A stretch of DNA of 64,000 bases from Thereva unica (taxonomy: Eukaryota > Arthropoda > Insecta > Diptera > Therevidae), in the NCBI GenBank assembly GCA_949987705.1, contig OX465283.1, forward strand, positions 5,560,207 through 5,624,206. The letters are read 5' to 3'. The notes below the pieces were generated by a model that was not told the origin of the DNA, did not search any database, and was given only the letters and a program-made list of their open reading frames with translations. Positions within the stretch are counted from its first letter, which is position 1. Every line of letters begins with the position of its first letter. The translations under genes were made by a program, and so were the position numbers. Below are positions 23,684 to 35,180 of this stretch, piece by piece.

Positions 23684-24311
23684 CTATACTGCCCTCATAA
23701 GCAAAAGAGCCGTATCTACAGATTGAGCAATTTTGAGATAAATGGCAAAACATATATAATTAGTATTTCGGTGTTACAAAATACGACAAATATGATGTTT
23801 TTATTTTAAATTATAGATTTAATCATCTTGAATATAGAAAAAAATACGTTTTGCATTTTATTTATAAAATTACGGAATTATTGAGGAAAAATATAGATAC
23901 TGCACTTTTGCTTATGACTAAGTCAAACAAAGCTTTGTGCTCATAAGGAAAAATGCCGTATCTGCCAATTAACGAAACGAATTTCACAATTAAGCTTTCT
24001 ATGAAAAGAGTCAATGTAACAAAATGCAAGAAAGCGGCATCTACATTAACCTAGCGAAAACGCGGCAACTGCATGTAGATGCCGCACTTTTGTTTTGATT
24101 TTTGCAGATACCGCTTTTTTGCTCTTTCTGCAGGAACAAATTAGTGTAGATACGGCGTTTTTTGTAATAATATTTGCGTGATAACGGTACATAACGAATA
24201 TTTTTTTTAGTAAATGATAGGAAATAAAATACTTATTCCAAATAAATCAAAAACCCAATTTTCAATTTTTTGTAGATACGGCACTTTTACTTATGGGGGC
24301 AGTATAACAAG
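23684..24311. mobile_element. Tc1/mariner-like MITE with TA target, about 625 bp
   Basis: The ends TACTGCCCTCATAAGC and the reverse complement of the right end TACTGCCCCCATAAGT extend into a 34-36 bp inverted repeat ending near GCCGTATCTACA. A TA dinucleotide flanks each side, as in Tc1/mariner insertions. The interior repeats the terminal motif (GATACGGCA / TGCCGTATCT variants with CTTTTGCTTATG) near 23896, 23940, 24080, 24105 and 24147. No transposase frame, hence non-autonomous. The superfamily rests on the TA target only. Confidence 0.75.
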
Positions 24312-24529
24312 TTATGATGGAACATCTAACACCGAAACAACATGTTGAATTTATTAAAATCGTTCAATTGTAGTACACGAAGAAAATTTCGTGATTTTTT
24401 TTTGTGTAAATCAAGTACATCTAAGTCCACCATTCAACAACTTGTAATCAAAAGTTTTGGAAATTGCATACACTGGGAGATAAACCAAAGTCTGGGTGAC
24501 AACGTAGCCAACGTACGTCAGCAAATATA

Positions 24530-24915
24530 GCCGTGTTTTTTTAATGAACTATATAGTTCTTTCATCGAGTTCATTAAAAAAACGACAAGGGAAATTTCAT
24601 GTAGCGCCTACTTCGATGCTTAAAAATTTCAAAATTAAACGGAAGTTAAGTGTTATTTTTTGCACTGTTACACGAAATCCTCGCTAGAAAATAATAAATA
24701 TGTTTTTAAAAAATCAATTATTTGTTATAAATTTGCTCTCATCACTTTCCTGTTGTTTTTATTTTAAGTATGCAACATGCCAACCCCCGAAAGTATGCAA
24801 TGTGCAAATTAAGAAATTTCCCAAAACCTCGATAGAAACCCCGATAAAACCTGGGTTTTGAGATTTGTATGGGGAAGAACTATATACATATGTAGTTCAT
24901 TAAAAAAACACGGCT
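24530..24915. mobile_element. MITE with AGCCGTG terminal inverted repeats, about 390 bp
   Basis: The left arm AGCCGTGTTTTTTTAATGAA and the reverse complement of the right arm are the same for about 25 bp and continue with ACTAYATA. Flanks read TAT on both sides, a candidate 3-bp target duplication. An inner inverted copy TTCATTAAAAAAACG occurs at about 24570, so the left end alone can form a hairpin. No coding capacity. Confidence 0.7.
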
Positions 24916-25197
24916 TATGTTGTACCAGCTAGAGAATGCTAGCTCGGAATACCAATGGATGAAATATGGAACGATCTCCCAGAAATGGATGCAAGACGTG
25001 ATAGAAGACATACGAAAACTTTGTACAACAAGCTGGAGATATTTTTAGGAAGAAAATAATTCCAAAAGCACGGTGTTTGAAATCGGACACTGCAAAGAAA
25101 ATATTCGATTGGTCTTCTGGCTTGCTCCTATCTACAGATATGATAGTTGAATTTTTGTTAAAGTGGGTCTCATGCAAATTTCTTCTGACGACGGTGT

Positions 25198-26870
25198 TCT
25201 TTCTTCTTCTTCTTCTTTGATCCGTTCTTCTTCTTTGATCCGTTAGCTGGCGGTACGAGCGGATACGCTGCTGTCCGTGCAGATCCATAAAGAGGAATCG
25301 GAAGGATCAACGTTCTGTAAAGGCGTACTTTCGTTTTGATGGAAATATTTGTTCGTGTCGGCGAAGACGGCGCTATTGTCGGTTACGAAGTTGTCGTCGT
25401 CTCGAACTCCGAGTCGTCCATCGAATGCTTCACGCATAATCGCGACGATCACAACATTGAAGAGAAGTGACGAAGCGACGTCTCCCTGTCGGACACCCGT
25501 TTGAATCGGGAACTCCTCGGATAAGTCGCTTCGAGTACGAACGCTGGTTGAGCCATCGTACGACGCTTGGAGAAGTTTTATGATTCTCAATGACACATGT
25601 TCGGTTTCTAAGGCTGTTCCAATCGATTCAATCGAAAGCGGATTTGAAATCGATGAAAACGACGACAATTCGTTTGCCGCAACGAATTCTTTCTTCCATT
25701 AGCTGACGGCGAGCGAGTATTTGATCAATGCATCCTCGATGTGGTCTAAATCCCACTTGTTCTTTCCGGCTCGTTTGCTCTCGATGTTTCTGTAGCCTCG
25801 TTTATATGATTTTCGTAAATACTTTGCCGACAATCGAAAGGAGGCTGATACCGCGATAGTTCTTGCATTCCCGACTGTCGCCTTTCTTCAAAATTGGGAC
25901 AACGGTCGTTTTCTTCCACGCCGAACCTGATCCGAATGCCATATGTGTGTTATGAGGACATGGAGTCGTTGTGATAAGACATCACCCCCGGCTTTGATTA
26001 TCTCGGCGGCTACTTGGTCTATTCCCGGTGCTTTTCCATTTTTCAGCGATTTTATTGTTGTCTTCACCTCGATAATTGTCGGTTCGGAATCGTGAAACTG
26101 ATTCGTTGGCTGTTCGATAAATCGACGGTTCGGGTGCTGGACCTTGCGGCGTATCGTGGTTATACAGCTGGTGCAAGAATTGTCTCCACCGCTGCAGACG
26201 CTCATGGGTAGAGGTCACGAAAGTTCCATCCGATTTTTTTATGTTGTTTGTTGCTGTTGTCTCGTCGCCTAACCGGCGGATTTTCTGGTACAGCGTCCGA
26301 TACTCGGCGTCTGTTAAAGCTAATCGTGAAATTCGTCCTTGTTCGCGTCCGAGCTGATCTCGGTTGGCGCATAAACGGGTCTTGATCGTTCCACCAATGT
26401 TTATAAATGCCAAACGCTCGGATATCGGTTGGAATGCGATAACGCCGCTGGCAGCCCGTCGATCGATCATGATTCCGACGCCGGCCTCTCTTTTCTCACC
26501 ACCGGAAAAGTAAAGCGTCGTCGTTTCGTCGTTTGTTGGCGTGAGGATCGTCAATGTCCCGGATCCGATAAGTCGTAGTTGATATTTTGTATGCGAAGAC
26601 TGATATTTTGTATTTCGATAATTCCATTGCTATGATTTTCTTTTAACCAACGTGATGTCCTGTTCGTACGTTCCACGCAGCGAATAGAATTTCCATTTTT
26701 GGTGTTAGTAATTTGGATCTTGGGCCAGTAACCCACTTCTTTCCCCGGCATCCCTAGTCGAAAGGACGGGCTCATCGGCTGCCTGGATTCTGGTCAATTC
26801 GGCTGGTCGACCACCCTCCTCCTTTCACACTCTTAACTTGGGACCAAACGACGACCGAGTTAGGAGATCC
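25198..26870 (-). pseudogene. RTE-like LINE (family A), copy 2, internally deleted
   Basis: On the minus strand the element reads from a 5' leader (block with GTCCCAAGT and GTGTGAAAGGAGG near 26815-26845), through endonuclease sequence (GGEKREAGVGIMIDRRAASG at about 26450-26510), the palm region (KNGKAPGIDQ near 26015, IQTGVRQGDVASSLLFN near 25460-25510), to the 3' end. The endonuclease middle is deleted. In the palm the sequence jumps from VFADTN to the thumb, skipping most of the C-terminal domain. The 3' end (25198-25250) has CCAGCTAACGGATCAAAG with GGATCAAAGAAGAAGAA in tandem and then (AAG)n, diagnostic of the family. It is non-functional. Confidence 0.8.
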
Positions 26871-29280
26871 ATGTCTAGTGCCGTTAACATCAGACTCACA
26901 ATTTCCTTGTTTGTCTTTAATTTTTTTATTGGTCCATAAAAGTCCCACAACTATACCAGGAAAAGAAGGTCCTACCTGACTGACTCTTAATGCTAGGTGA
27001 AGCCATTTGTGCGACTAGACGCGCCATTAATTCTCATTAGATCGTTAGCAACAGTGCTTACCCATTATTATGCGGCCATCTACAAGAAGAAATCTAGACA
27101 TCACTTATTGGCGATGTAGGCATTGATAGATGTATCCTTTCGTGTTTCACCTGCTTTTACCTTTCTCCGTTTTATCGCTAAGTTACACTGCCCAGCCTTT
27201 GTTAGCATTAACTCGTTTTACCGATAGGAGACAGTAAGGGATGGCAGGTATCATAGCTGAAAATAGGCCATAAAACCCACCAGAAACCAAAAACAAAGAA
27301 AATCTCAATGTACCTAAACTAAAGCTCGCAAATATTTCGAAATTGAAAAATTAAAAAAACAAATTCCAAACGTCTTTCCACAAAAACTATCACTCAAAGC
27401 GGGCATGGGTATTAACCAAGCACATGCAGCCTTAAGCAAACAAAGATCCAACTCTAAACTGCACAACACGAAGACGACAAAATCCTAAAACTATTTGGTT
27501 ACTACTCCTGAGACCTCTAGATCCTCTCGAAATTTCTTCTCCGGCAAGGTATTTATACTGTATCCATTCCTCATATCCTTTTCCAGCTAATAAAAATCCC
27601 CACAAGTCAATAAAGCCCACATTTATTAACTATTAGTGGACCTAATAATTTTCCAGAATAGCCCATAACGCTATCGCCACATAGCCAGCATATGAGACTC
27701 ATCTACACTATATTGGCCAGACTCCTCCGCCGTCGTCGTCATCGTTAGATCCACAATCATAAATCTGCAATATCCCCCATAACTTCGTCCACATTCTTGA
27801 CCCAATTTTCTGTAAGACATTAGCAGGTCGTCATTACTGTCTTAAGACGTCTGAAATTCAATTCGAAGCATCTTCACAGTCGATTAAAGCGGTCCGATGT
27901 ACGAAAACGTGTGCGAGATCGAAGAATCTTCGAGGTATTTTTGCATCGACGACGTCCGACGAGCTTTGGCTGCACTGCACTGCTGGCGGCATCTAAATAC
28001 GAAAAATGCAATTTTCGTAGTGCATTTGGCCGCGCGTGTCTTTAGAGGAAAAGTTTCTTTTTATTTCCCAAGGAAAATGGAATGGGAAAAGCGCGACGTC
28101 AAGGAACGTGAGGAACGGCGTTGAATGAAAACGAAAAATTGTTATAAAATTTTTGCAGACTCCTCCGAGGCGCCGCCGGTTTGCACCGTTTCTGGTGTCG
28201 TTTGAGTGATTTATGACACTGAAATTGGTGAATATTTAATGCAGGTGTAATTCCTCGTGTCCTGGCTCGTGCTCCTTGAGGATTTCATTAACGACTCCGC
28301 CACTTGCACCACCACCAACATCATTTGGACACGACGTCTCTCCGGTGGGGACGGACGCTTTCTTTGTAATGTCTTGATGTAAAACGACAAAAGGTCGCGC
28401 ATTCTGTTACGTTTATATGGAACCGCTCGTGTTGGGGGTTGTTAAAAATTCAACAATGCCGGATTAGGGCTGGCCCCCCAGCCCCCACCCTCTGCCCATT
28501 CTTCGGGGTTGTCTTCCTTCGCCGTAAAATGCTTTTAACGTACGCACTTATTGCCATTATTTGAGTAGAATTTTTTTATCGGCGACGTCTGGGGTACCAT
28601 GCCGTTTGATGATTGTGTGCAAAAAAAGGAATTAAGTGTTGTTGTGGGGGTGTGTAATGCCTTTTTTCGCAGGCTTTTATTCCGCCATACCGAAAGCTAT
28701 TTCCAGAGCCAATTTTATCCTCAATCAAAATCTTTCTGTGCGAACGGAACGGTAATGGCGAAATGGCATGGAGCACCTGAATGAATTGTTCATTTTCAAA
28801 TAAAAACCACTGCCACAAGGTGAGCAAGTAGGAGGAAAAGAATTTATCTAAAAGCGACGTTGTTGCATCTTTCGTGTAGAAAAAAGAAACTCGGTGAATA
28901 ATGTGGCCTCAAGACAAAGTAATCAAAGCGTGCCTTTGCCTATCTGCAGGACGACTTGAAGGATACTAATCCTCAATCTCGCCCCAACGAAACCCACTCG
29001 ATGTTTTTATTCAAGAGAATATTTTTTTGTTACTCAGGTATTTTTTTAATTTGTATAATTACACGAAACGGTACGACTGAAGAGTTAGTTCCTTTCAGTA
29101 ACTTTGAATGTGACCTAATAAGGCATGCAGCATTTCTGTGCCCTGGGAGTTTGATACTGCATCCTAGGTTCTTCTCCTTTTTTGTATTTGTTCAACCCTA
29201 TTTATGTTCAGTGTACTCCAGATATTAGTTTCTGTTTTTTACAACTTTTCATTCATTCATTCATTGAGTTTGGGTTAGGA
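26871..29280. other. Non-coding stretch, no gene recognised
   Basis: No open frame with a recognisable domain; none of the repeat families found elsewhere in the window was noticed here. A (CATT)n tract at 29250-29266 lies just before the LINE leader. The region 27840-28600 is somewhat GC-richer but has no supported exon. Confidence 0.35.
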
Positions 29281-32200
29281 CAGCAAAGAGAACGGACGTG
29301 TGCTGTTCCGGTCCCTAAAAAACGCGCCGACTCAAAAAAAACAAAATAATAAAACAAAACTGTGATAGAGTGATAGTGAAAAGTTAAAACCAATAAAAAA
29401 GTGCACAAAAAAACTCTAAAAAAACAGTGACAAAAAAAAAACAACGAGCGCAGTCTAACGCGAAGGCCCATCACCCTTCACTAGACACTACACGACCGGA
29501 CCGACGAACGGCGCAAGTAAGTACCCTTGCTCCCTACCCTCTCTCGCAACTCGGTCCTGCAGGTGCCGCGGCTAAAATCTGTCGGTCGATGAAATTTGCC
29601 CCGTCTCAAAAGGCATAACACTTTGACGAGGACAAATTTTATTGACTCTGATGGTTGCGGCAAATGTAATGCCGGGAAATATTCCCGAGAACGTGGCGAT
29701 TGAGCCCGCGCAACCGAAGTCCCGTTACGAGTCAAGTTTTGGTATTGACTTTTGTAACATTCGTGGACTTCAAGCGAATTTCTCTTTTGTTGAGTGCCAC
29801 TTATCTAATTACAAACCCCCAATCTTCGCACTTAGTGAAACCCAAATATCACCCGATAATGATTTAGGTTATTACCAGGTGTCGGGGTACACTTTAGTGC
29901 ACAATCTCTCCCCCCATAGGGGTATTGCCATTTATGTTAGGGACGACGTGGCTTATTGTAAAATACATTCAAGCACAACTTCAGATTTTAATTATCTTTG
30001 GATTAAAATCATTTTCCAAAGCCACGTCATATTCTTCTGCTTCCTATACAGAAGCCCTAACATAAGTAACGAAGCATCCACTTTATCTTTTGATACTATT
30101 TCCGAACAAATCTCGGGATTTTTGTCGTCCAATCCTGAGTGTGAAATCATCGTTGCGGGTGATTTCAATGTTCACAACGTTAAATGGCTGACTTACTCAA
30201 ATGGCACCAGTATTTCTGGCAAGGACGTCGAGCTCTTTGCAGACATCAATAACTTGCATCAAATTGTGGATCATCCCACAAGAGTCCCTGATGTTGCTGA
30301 TCAAGGAAGATATCTCCTTGATCTTTTTCTAACTTCTCATCCAGCGCGTTACTCCGTCGAAGTTGATTCACCTCTCGGCAATTCAGACCACTGCCTAGTC
30401 AGTGCTAACTTCCCATTCGAATTTCCCACCCCTCCCAAACCAGTTCGAAGAACTGTATGGCATTATGGGAAGGCCAATTGGCTGGGGCTTATTAATTTCT
30501 TCCAGTCTACAGACTGGAACCTGTGTTTCCGGAATAGAAACGCCAACTCTGCCGCTATCCGTATCACCCGGATCATACAGGCAGGAATGCATTTGTTCAT
30601 TCCCCATTCTACCAAATCTGTGAAGCCTAGGCCCAACAGATGGTTTAATCGAGAGTGTATGAATGCAATCAAAACTAAAGAAGCCGCCTTCCGAGCGTAC
30701 AAGAGCTTCCCGAGTGAATCGCTCCGTTTAGAATACATACAACAAAGAAATTCTTGTAAAACCGCCATCAAAAAAGTCAAAACCTTATTTGACAACAAAT
30801 TGAGAAGTAAACTCCTAAATGCAACCTCCGGTAGCAAAAACTTCTGGTCCTTGGTAAGTTCCATCAAGAAGAATTTCACTACAAATTCAACCCCTTCCTT
30901 TATTCACAATGAGAAGGTAATAGCAGACAGCAAATCCAAGGCCAATTTATTAGCATCTATGTTCGCTTCGAATTCTTCTTTACCCGAAACTGATGTGCTA
31001 CCCCCTGTTTCCGAGCGTAACGCCCATTCAATGGACAGTGTTTTTTTCAGGACTCGCGAGGTGTACAGGTGCCTCAAAGAGCTCGATGCCAACAAATCCA
31101 CTGGACCCGATAATATACCCCCTATCGTCTTAAAACAATGCGCCTCACCTTTGGCTAAACCTCTGCGCAAATTATTTTCCCTGTCATATTTCTCCGGAGT
31201 TTATCCCGACTCTTGGAAACTTGCCCATGTTCAGCCCATACCGAAAAAAGGTGATTCCAGCGATCCCTCCAATTACCGCCCAATAGCAATTACTTCTATT
31301 CTCTCCAAAACCATGGAGACGATAATCAACAAAAAGCTTATGGGATATCTAGAATCCAACCTACTCATAAACGACAGACAGTATGGCTTCCGACAAAAAA
31401 GATCCACTGGCGATCTTTTAGTCTGTCTTACAGAACACCTCAGCCGTAGTCTGCATGAATCCGGTGAGTCTAGTCTGGTTGCTCTGGATATCTCCAAGGC
31501 TTTCGATAGAGTTTGGCACACAGCCCTGTTAGCTAAACTCAAAGCTATTGGAGTTGACTCACTTCTACAGAAGTGGATTGAGAGTTTCCTTTTTGGCCGT
31601 TCAATCAAAGTAGTATTGGATGGCGTCAAATCCGCATCCCACCCGATCTCTGCGGGGGTCCCCCAGGGGTCAATTTTATCACCGGCCCTATTTCTCATAT
31701 TTATAAATGACCTTCTTTCAATCCCCTCCAACCCACTCCTCAGCTTCGCTGACGACGGTACTCTACGTTACTCGTACAGCGTCGATACAAGACAGACTCA
31801 TGCCAGATCCTGTCTTGATGATCGCGAACTAATGTCCAAGTCGATTATAAATGACATTAAGCTGATTCTAGAGTGGGGAAAGAAGAATCGTGTTGAATTC
31901 AACTCCGACAAAACCAAGTACTGCCTTATCTCCAAAAAGAAGTTCAACACCTCACCATCCTTGAAAGTGGATGACGTGGTACTAAAGGCCGACCCATCCC
32001 TACACATCTTAGGCGTGACTTTAGCCAAAGACTTGCGATGGAATGACCACATATTCCAAATCGCCAAACAAGGATCTCAGTGCTTGGGATTTCTTAAGAG
32101 GTGCAAGTTCCTCCTCCAGCCATCGGCCCGTGCTGTTATTTATAAATCCTACATTCGGCCTCTTCTCGAATATAACTCCCTCGTTTGGGGCGGCGCCCCA

Positions 32201-32753
32201 ATAACCACCTTGGCATGGTTAGATAAGGTGCAAAAAAGGGCGCTCAAGTTAATTGATGACGACACCGCCTGCTCCACCATCGACCCCCTGAACCACCGTA
32301 GGAATGTAGCAGCACTGACAAAATTTTATCGCTACTACCACAGTGACTGTTCTTCCGAGTTAAACGCTCTCCTGCCTCCACGGCAATCTTATACCCGCAA
32401 CACCAGATTAGCCCACTCGTCTCATTCCCTTCACCTGCAACTACCCTTTTCACGCACTCAACAGGATATGAATTCGTTTGTTAATAGAACAACTCGGCTG
32501 TGGAATAACCTCTCGCAGTCAGTATTTCCGAACTCCTACAACATCCAAGAGTTCAAACGCAGGGTTCATCACCACCTTCTTCAATACCCCCCCGTACCTT
32601 TTAATCCTTAACCTATGCCCCCCCTCATCCCTCCCCCGTACTAAGCTTACTGCTAGACATTGCACCATGACGTGACAAATGACATGACGGACTAGTAGTA
32701 CAAAGGGTGACTCCTGAGCTTAGCACTGCCACATAAAAAAAAAAAAAAAAAAA
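29281..32753 (+). mobile_element. Jockey/CR1-type LINE with intact ORF2 and poly(A) tail
   Basis: It comprises a leader of about 370 bp, one long open frame (29651-32611), a 3' untranslated region with TGACATGACGGACTAGTAG (32672-32697), and a 19-nt A-run at 32735-32753. The 5' limit is uncertain; a ttGGGTTAGGACAG block after the CATT repeat is the likeliest start. No ORF1 is present in the leader, so either the copy is 5'-truncated or the family is single-ORF. I could not find a target duplication. Scraps of the same family occur at 9530, 14309, 37981, 50015 (minus) and 57034. Confidence 0.85.
29651..32611 (+). CDS. LINE ORF2: AP endonuclease-reverse transcriptase
   Basis: A 986-residue protein that would nick target DNA and copy the element RNA onto the exposed end. 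ATG at 29651 is chosen because the open frame upstream has no earlier ATG. The endonuclease domain is about residues 30-255, with conserved N36, SETQ (E63), YRSP, GDFN (D171) and the terminal SDH (D246, H247). Reverse transcriptase is about residues 480-760, with KSTGPDNIPP, NYRPIAI, LDISKAFD (first aspartate about 613), AGVPQGSILSP and the catalytic FADD (699-702). The C-terminal part has the KCKFLLQPSARAVIYKSYIRPLLEYNSLVW-type thumb and a conserved tail, with no RNase H domain. No stop, frameshift or missing catalytic residue is visible. The motifs fit the Jockey/CR1 superfamily; exact clade not determined. Confidence 0.93.
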   Translation: MVAANVMPGNIPENVAIEPAQPKSRYESSFGIDFCNIRGLQANFSFVECHLSNYKPPIFALSETQISPDNDLGYYQVSGYTLVHNLSPHRGIAIYVRDDVAYCKIHSSTTSDFNYLWIKIIFQSHVIFFCFLYRSPNISNEASTLSFDTISEQISGFLSSNPECEIIVAGDFNVHNVKWLTYSNGTSISGKDVELFADINNLHQIVDHPTRVPDVADQGRYLLDLFLTSHPARYSVEVDSPLGNSDHCLVSANFPFEFPTPPKPVRRTVWHYGKANWLGLINFFQSTDWNLCFRNRNANSAAIRITRIIQAGMHLFIPHSTKSVKPRPNRWFNRECMNAIKTKEAAFRAYKSFPSESLRLEYIQQRNSCKTAIKKVKTLFDNKLRSKLLNATSGSKNFWSLVSSIKKNFTTNSTPSFIHNEKVIADSKSKANLLASMFASNSSLPETDVLPPVSERNAHSMDSVFFRTREVYRCLKELDANKSTGPDNIPPIVLKQCASPLAKPLRKLFSLSYFSGVYPDSWKLAHVQPIPKKGDSSDPSNYRPIAITSILSKTMETIINKKLMGYLESNLLINDRQYGFRQKRSTGDLLVCLTEHLSRSLHESGESSLVALDISKAFDRVWHTALLAKLKAIGVDSLLQKWIESFLFGRSIKVVLDGVKSASHPISAGVPQGSILSPALFLIFINDLLSIPSNPLLSFADDGTLRYSYSVDTRQTHARSCLDDRELMSKSIINDIKLILEWGKKNRVEFNSDKTKYCLISKKKFNTSPSLKVDDVVLKADPSLHILGVTLAKDLRWNDHIFQIAKQGSQCLGFLKRCKFLLQPSARAVIYKSYIRPLLEYNSLVWGGAPITTLAWLDKVQKRALKLIDDDTACSTIDPLNHRRNVAALTKFYRYYHSDCSSELNALLPPRQSYTRNTRLAHSSHSLHLQLPFSRTQQDMNSFVNRTTRLWNNLSQSVFPNSYNIQEFKRRVHHHLLQYPPVPFNP

Positions 32754-33070
32754 TCCTATTCTAACTCAGAATCTATTCAATCTGTTCACCCTATTTGAAC
32801 CCTATTTTTCTAGCTATTCATATTTCTCTTTTTTAAGTTATTTTTGTTAATATAAATACTCTTGAACGTGGAATGCATTTGTTAAGAACAAAAATAATAT
32901 TCGATAAGTCATCAGCTCGTCAACCCTACTGGAATCTACTTCTTTCTCAGGCCCAACTTGTAGACACAATTTTCATGCTTTGAACGAGCTAAGGGATTCG
33001 TTAAAACATCAGCTACCATCTCTGGTGTACGTATACGGTGCACGTCCGCCAGCTCGTTTTTGATTATATC

Positions 33071-34187
33071 CAGCGGGAAATTGAAGCGCTTTGGAACAGA
33101 TTCTGAAGCGCTGAAACGGATTGCCAACTTATTCATATCCCAAATTCCTTTCCTTTTAACACAGGCATGTCATCAGAGCGAAGCGCCTTCATTTTGTTGT
33201 TGAAGAATCGCAATTGAAGCTGGGAAATTGAAGCTCTTGGGAAGCGCCTGAAGCTTTCTTGACCCATATACACCGTTTATGACTAGGTTGAAAAGTTGAG
33301 TCGAGGTTGAGTTGAAATTTAGACCACTGCATATGATGTCGAGTTGAGATCAGTTTGGTTTGAAATAGAGTTGAACTGATATCAAAACATCATCATCATC
33401 GCGCTCCTTTAATCCCTCATGGGACATAGGGCGGAAACAGTTGCCGTCCAGCAGACTCCGTTTTGCGAGACAGCTCACAGCTCTGACCAGCATCTCCCAG
33501 TTGTTGCGACCTCTGTTAGCAGAGTTCTCCTTCACCTAGTTCTAGCTCTTCCGACTCGACGGGATCTTTGCGGATTCCAGTCAAGGGCCTGTTTGGCTAG
33601 ATTTTCGTTTTCGCGTCGCAAAAGGTGTGGCCAACCCAATTCCATTTCTTTCGCCTGATTTGGTCGTCTATCCTTTCTTGGCCGCACGGCGCCATAGCTC
33701 TTCATTTGAAATTCTATCTTGCCAGCGGATTTTAAGGATACGACGCAGGCATCTGTTGATATCAAAACATAACCTCAAATTTTTGTGTGAAATTCTCACT
33801 TATAGATACGTAAAAATACAGAACGAAATAAATTTTTGTTCCTGTGAATGAAAAACCTTACGCCGAAAGCGGACTTCACAGATGATTAACAAACAAATGT
33901 CACTTCAATCCGGATATATGAGACGACATATCAACTCGATTCAGGTAGGAGACCTAAGTTGAGTTGAGTACACCCAGTTTCAATTCAACCTTCATTCAAC
34001 GACTGGGTTGAACCCGGGTTTTCCAAAAACCACAAATTTTCCAACTAAAGGGAATAAGAGAAAACTTGAGAAAAACAAAGCTAAAATGGGAGTATAGAGT
34101 GCTTGCTTCCAAAGAGCTTCCATAACATATGAATTGGAAGTGCTTCATTCTTGCTACTTTTGGCAGCGCTTAATGAATTTCCCGCTG
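33071..34187. mobile_element. CAG...CTG inverted-repeat element inserted in Copia
   Basis: The left end CAGCGGGAAATTGAAGCGCT and the reverse complement of the right end CAGCGGGAAATT..TTAAGCGCT form the termini. The interior has GTTGA/TCAAC-rich blocks at 33282-33375 and 33920-34015. The same flavour of GTTGA-rich sequence occurs inside the hAT-type element at 36340-36500. No transposase. CAG/CTG termini suggest hAT, but the 8 bp on each side (GAAGTACC versus GATATAAT, in minus orientation) match only partly. It hosts an RTE-B insertion. Confidence 0.65.
33391..33756 (-). mobile_element. 5'-truncated RTE-B LINE with perfect 14-bp target duplication
   Basis: The minus strand carries the same 3' end as positions 1-310, including GRARTR/GSRRVGR, the AQNRVRW-like block and ALCP, and a (GAT)n tail seen here as CATCATCATC at 33391-33400. 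It is bounded by TGATATCAAAACAT at 33377-33390 and 33757-33770, an exact duplication. The length of about 366 bp shows strong 5' truncation. It lies inside the CAG...CTG element, so it is the youngest of three nested insertions. Confidence 0.9.
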
Positions 34188-34860
34188 GGTACTTCGGATG
34201 AAGTGAAACTTAATGTCGTTATGTTTGGTCCGCTTGCGGAACACTGGGTTGTTGGGATGTTGCATTCAGCACCTATATTATCAGTAAAAACTGTTACCTT
34301 GCTGAATTTCTCTATACCAATCTCTACCAATAAGCTTCTCAAATGTATTGATTCCTTAGGAGTTTCATATAAACTTACATACTCAGCTTCTGTGGTTGAT
34401 AAAGCGACTCCAGGATATAGCTGCTTTGCTTAAAGTGAAAACATAACCCGTAAAGGAACAGCGGTCAGTAGGATCTCCTCCCCAATCAGCGTTCGAATAT
34501 CCGAGGACTGCATCATTTGATTTACTATAAATAAGTCCTAAATCTAGCAAGATATCTTAAAACTCTCTTTGCCTTAACAATATGCCACTTCTTAGGGCAG
34601 CTCGTGAACCGCGCCAATATTGTAACAGTACTGGAGATATCTGGTCTTGTAGACACCGATCAGGGCATCAATAAGTTCACGATATGGGAACTTCTCGTGC
34701 GGGTTAACATTTGTGCCATCATTAATGGATCCGTAAAACTTCAATTCTGACGGTGTAGAAACGGAATTACATTTACTCATTTCAAACCGTTGAATGAGAT
34801 CTAGGATATAATTTCTGTAATTGCACGTTCCCAGGCTTCATTTTCTTCGCCAGCTTACCG

Positions 34861-35180
34861 TGATACCTCGGCAACACCAGCAAATCCATCTTCGATGCGG
34901 TGGTCAAGCAGCATATTTGACGTGTTGGTACTTAGTTGGGGTACCGCTCGGTAAAACTACTGTCAAACTTCGTGTTTAGAAGGGCGAAAAGACAAAAGGT
35001 TAACAATTATCAATAGAACGAGAGCTGGTAGAAAATATAGACTATGATGATGTGTCATCGATGACTTTGCGGAAATAGAAGAAAGAAAAATAGTGTTTAC
35101 TATATAAATGAGATGAGTAAAAGAATCTATACCTATACACAAACATAATATATATTTTAGGGTGCTTGTGTTTCACGTTT
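34861..35180. other. Short unassigned stretch
   Basis: It lies between the Copia remnant and the next repeat. The first part may be further decayed Copia pol; no LTR is recognised. Confidence 0.3.

Larger units (their letters stand above)
32936..34860 (-). pseudogene. Copia LTR retrotransposon pol remnant, split by an insertion
   Basis: On the minus strand, 34860-34188 encodes decayed Copia reverse transcriptase and RNase H: a MSKCNSVSTPSELK block (about 34740-34780), PYRELIDAL (34665-34690), a TRPDI-like site, LRSLLVEIGI and TDNIGA (RNase H, about 34270-34340), then in a shifted frame the KHNDIKFHFIR block. The protein resumes at 33070-32936 with DIIKNELADVHRI.TPEMVADVLT and ends KHENCVYKLGL, the Copia pol C-terminus. 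Between the two halves sits the element at 33071-34187. No LTRs were identified. Frameshifts and the insertion make it non-functional. Confidence 0.8.

Noticed and set aside
29642..29650. Upstream start of the LINE ORF2 at 29642
   Set aside because: That codon is TTG; the first ATG in frame is at 29651.
29180..32780. Target duplication around the intact LINE
   Set aside because: Sequence after the A-run (TCCTATTCTAAC) was not found before the likely 5' end; partial similarity of CCCTATTT words is too weak.
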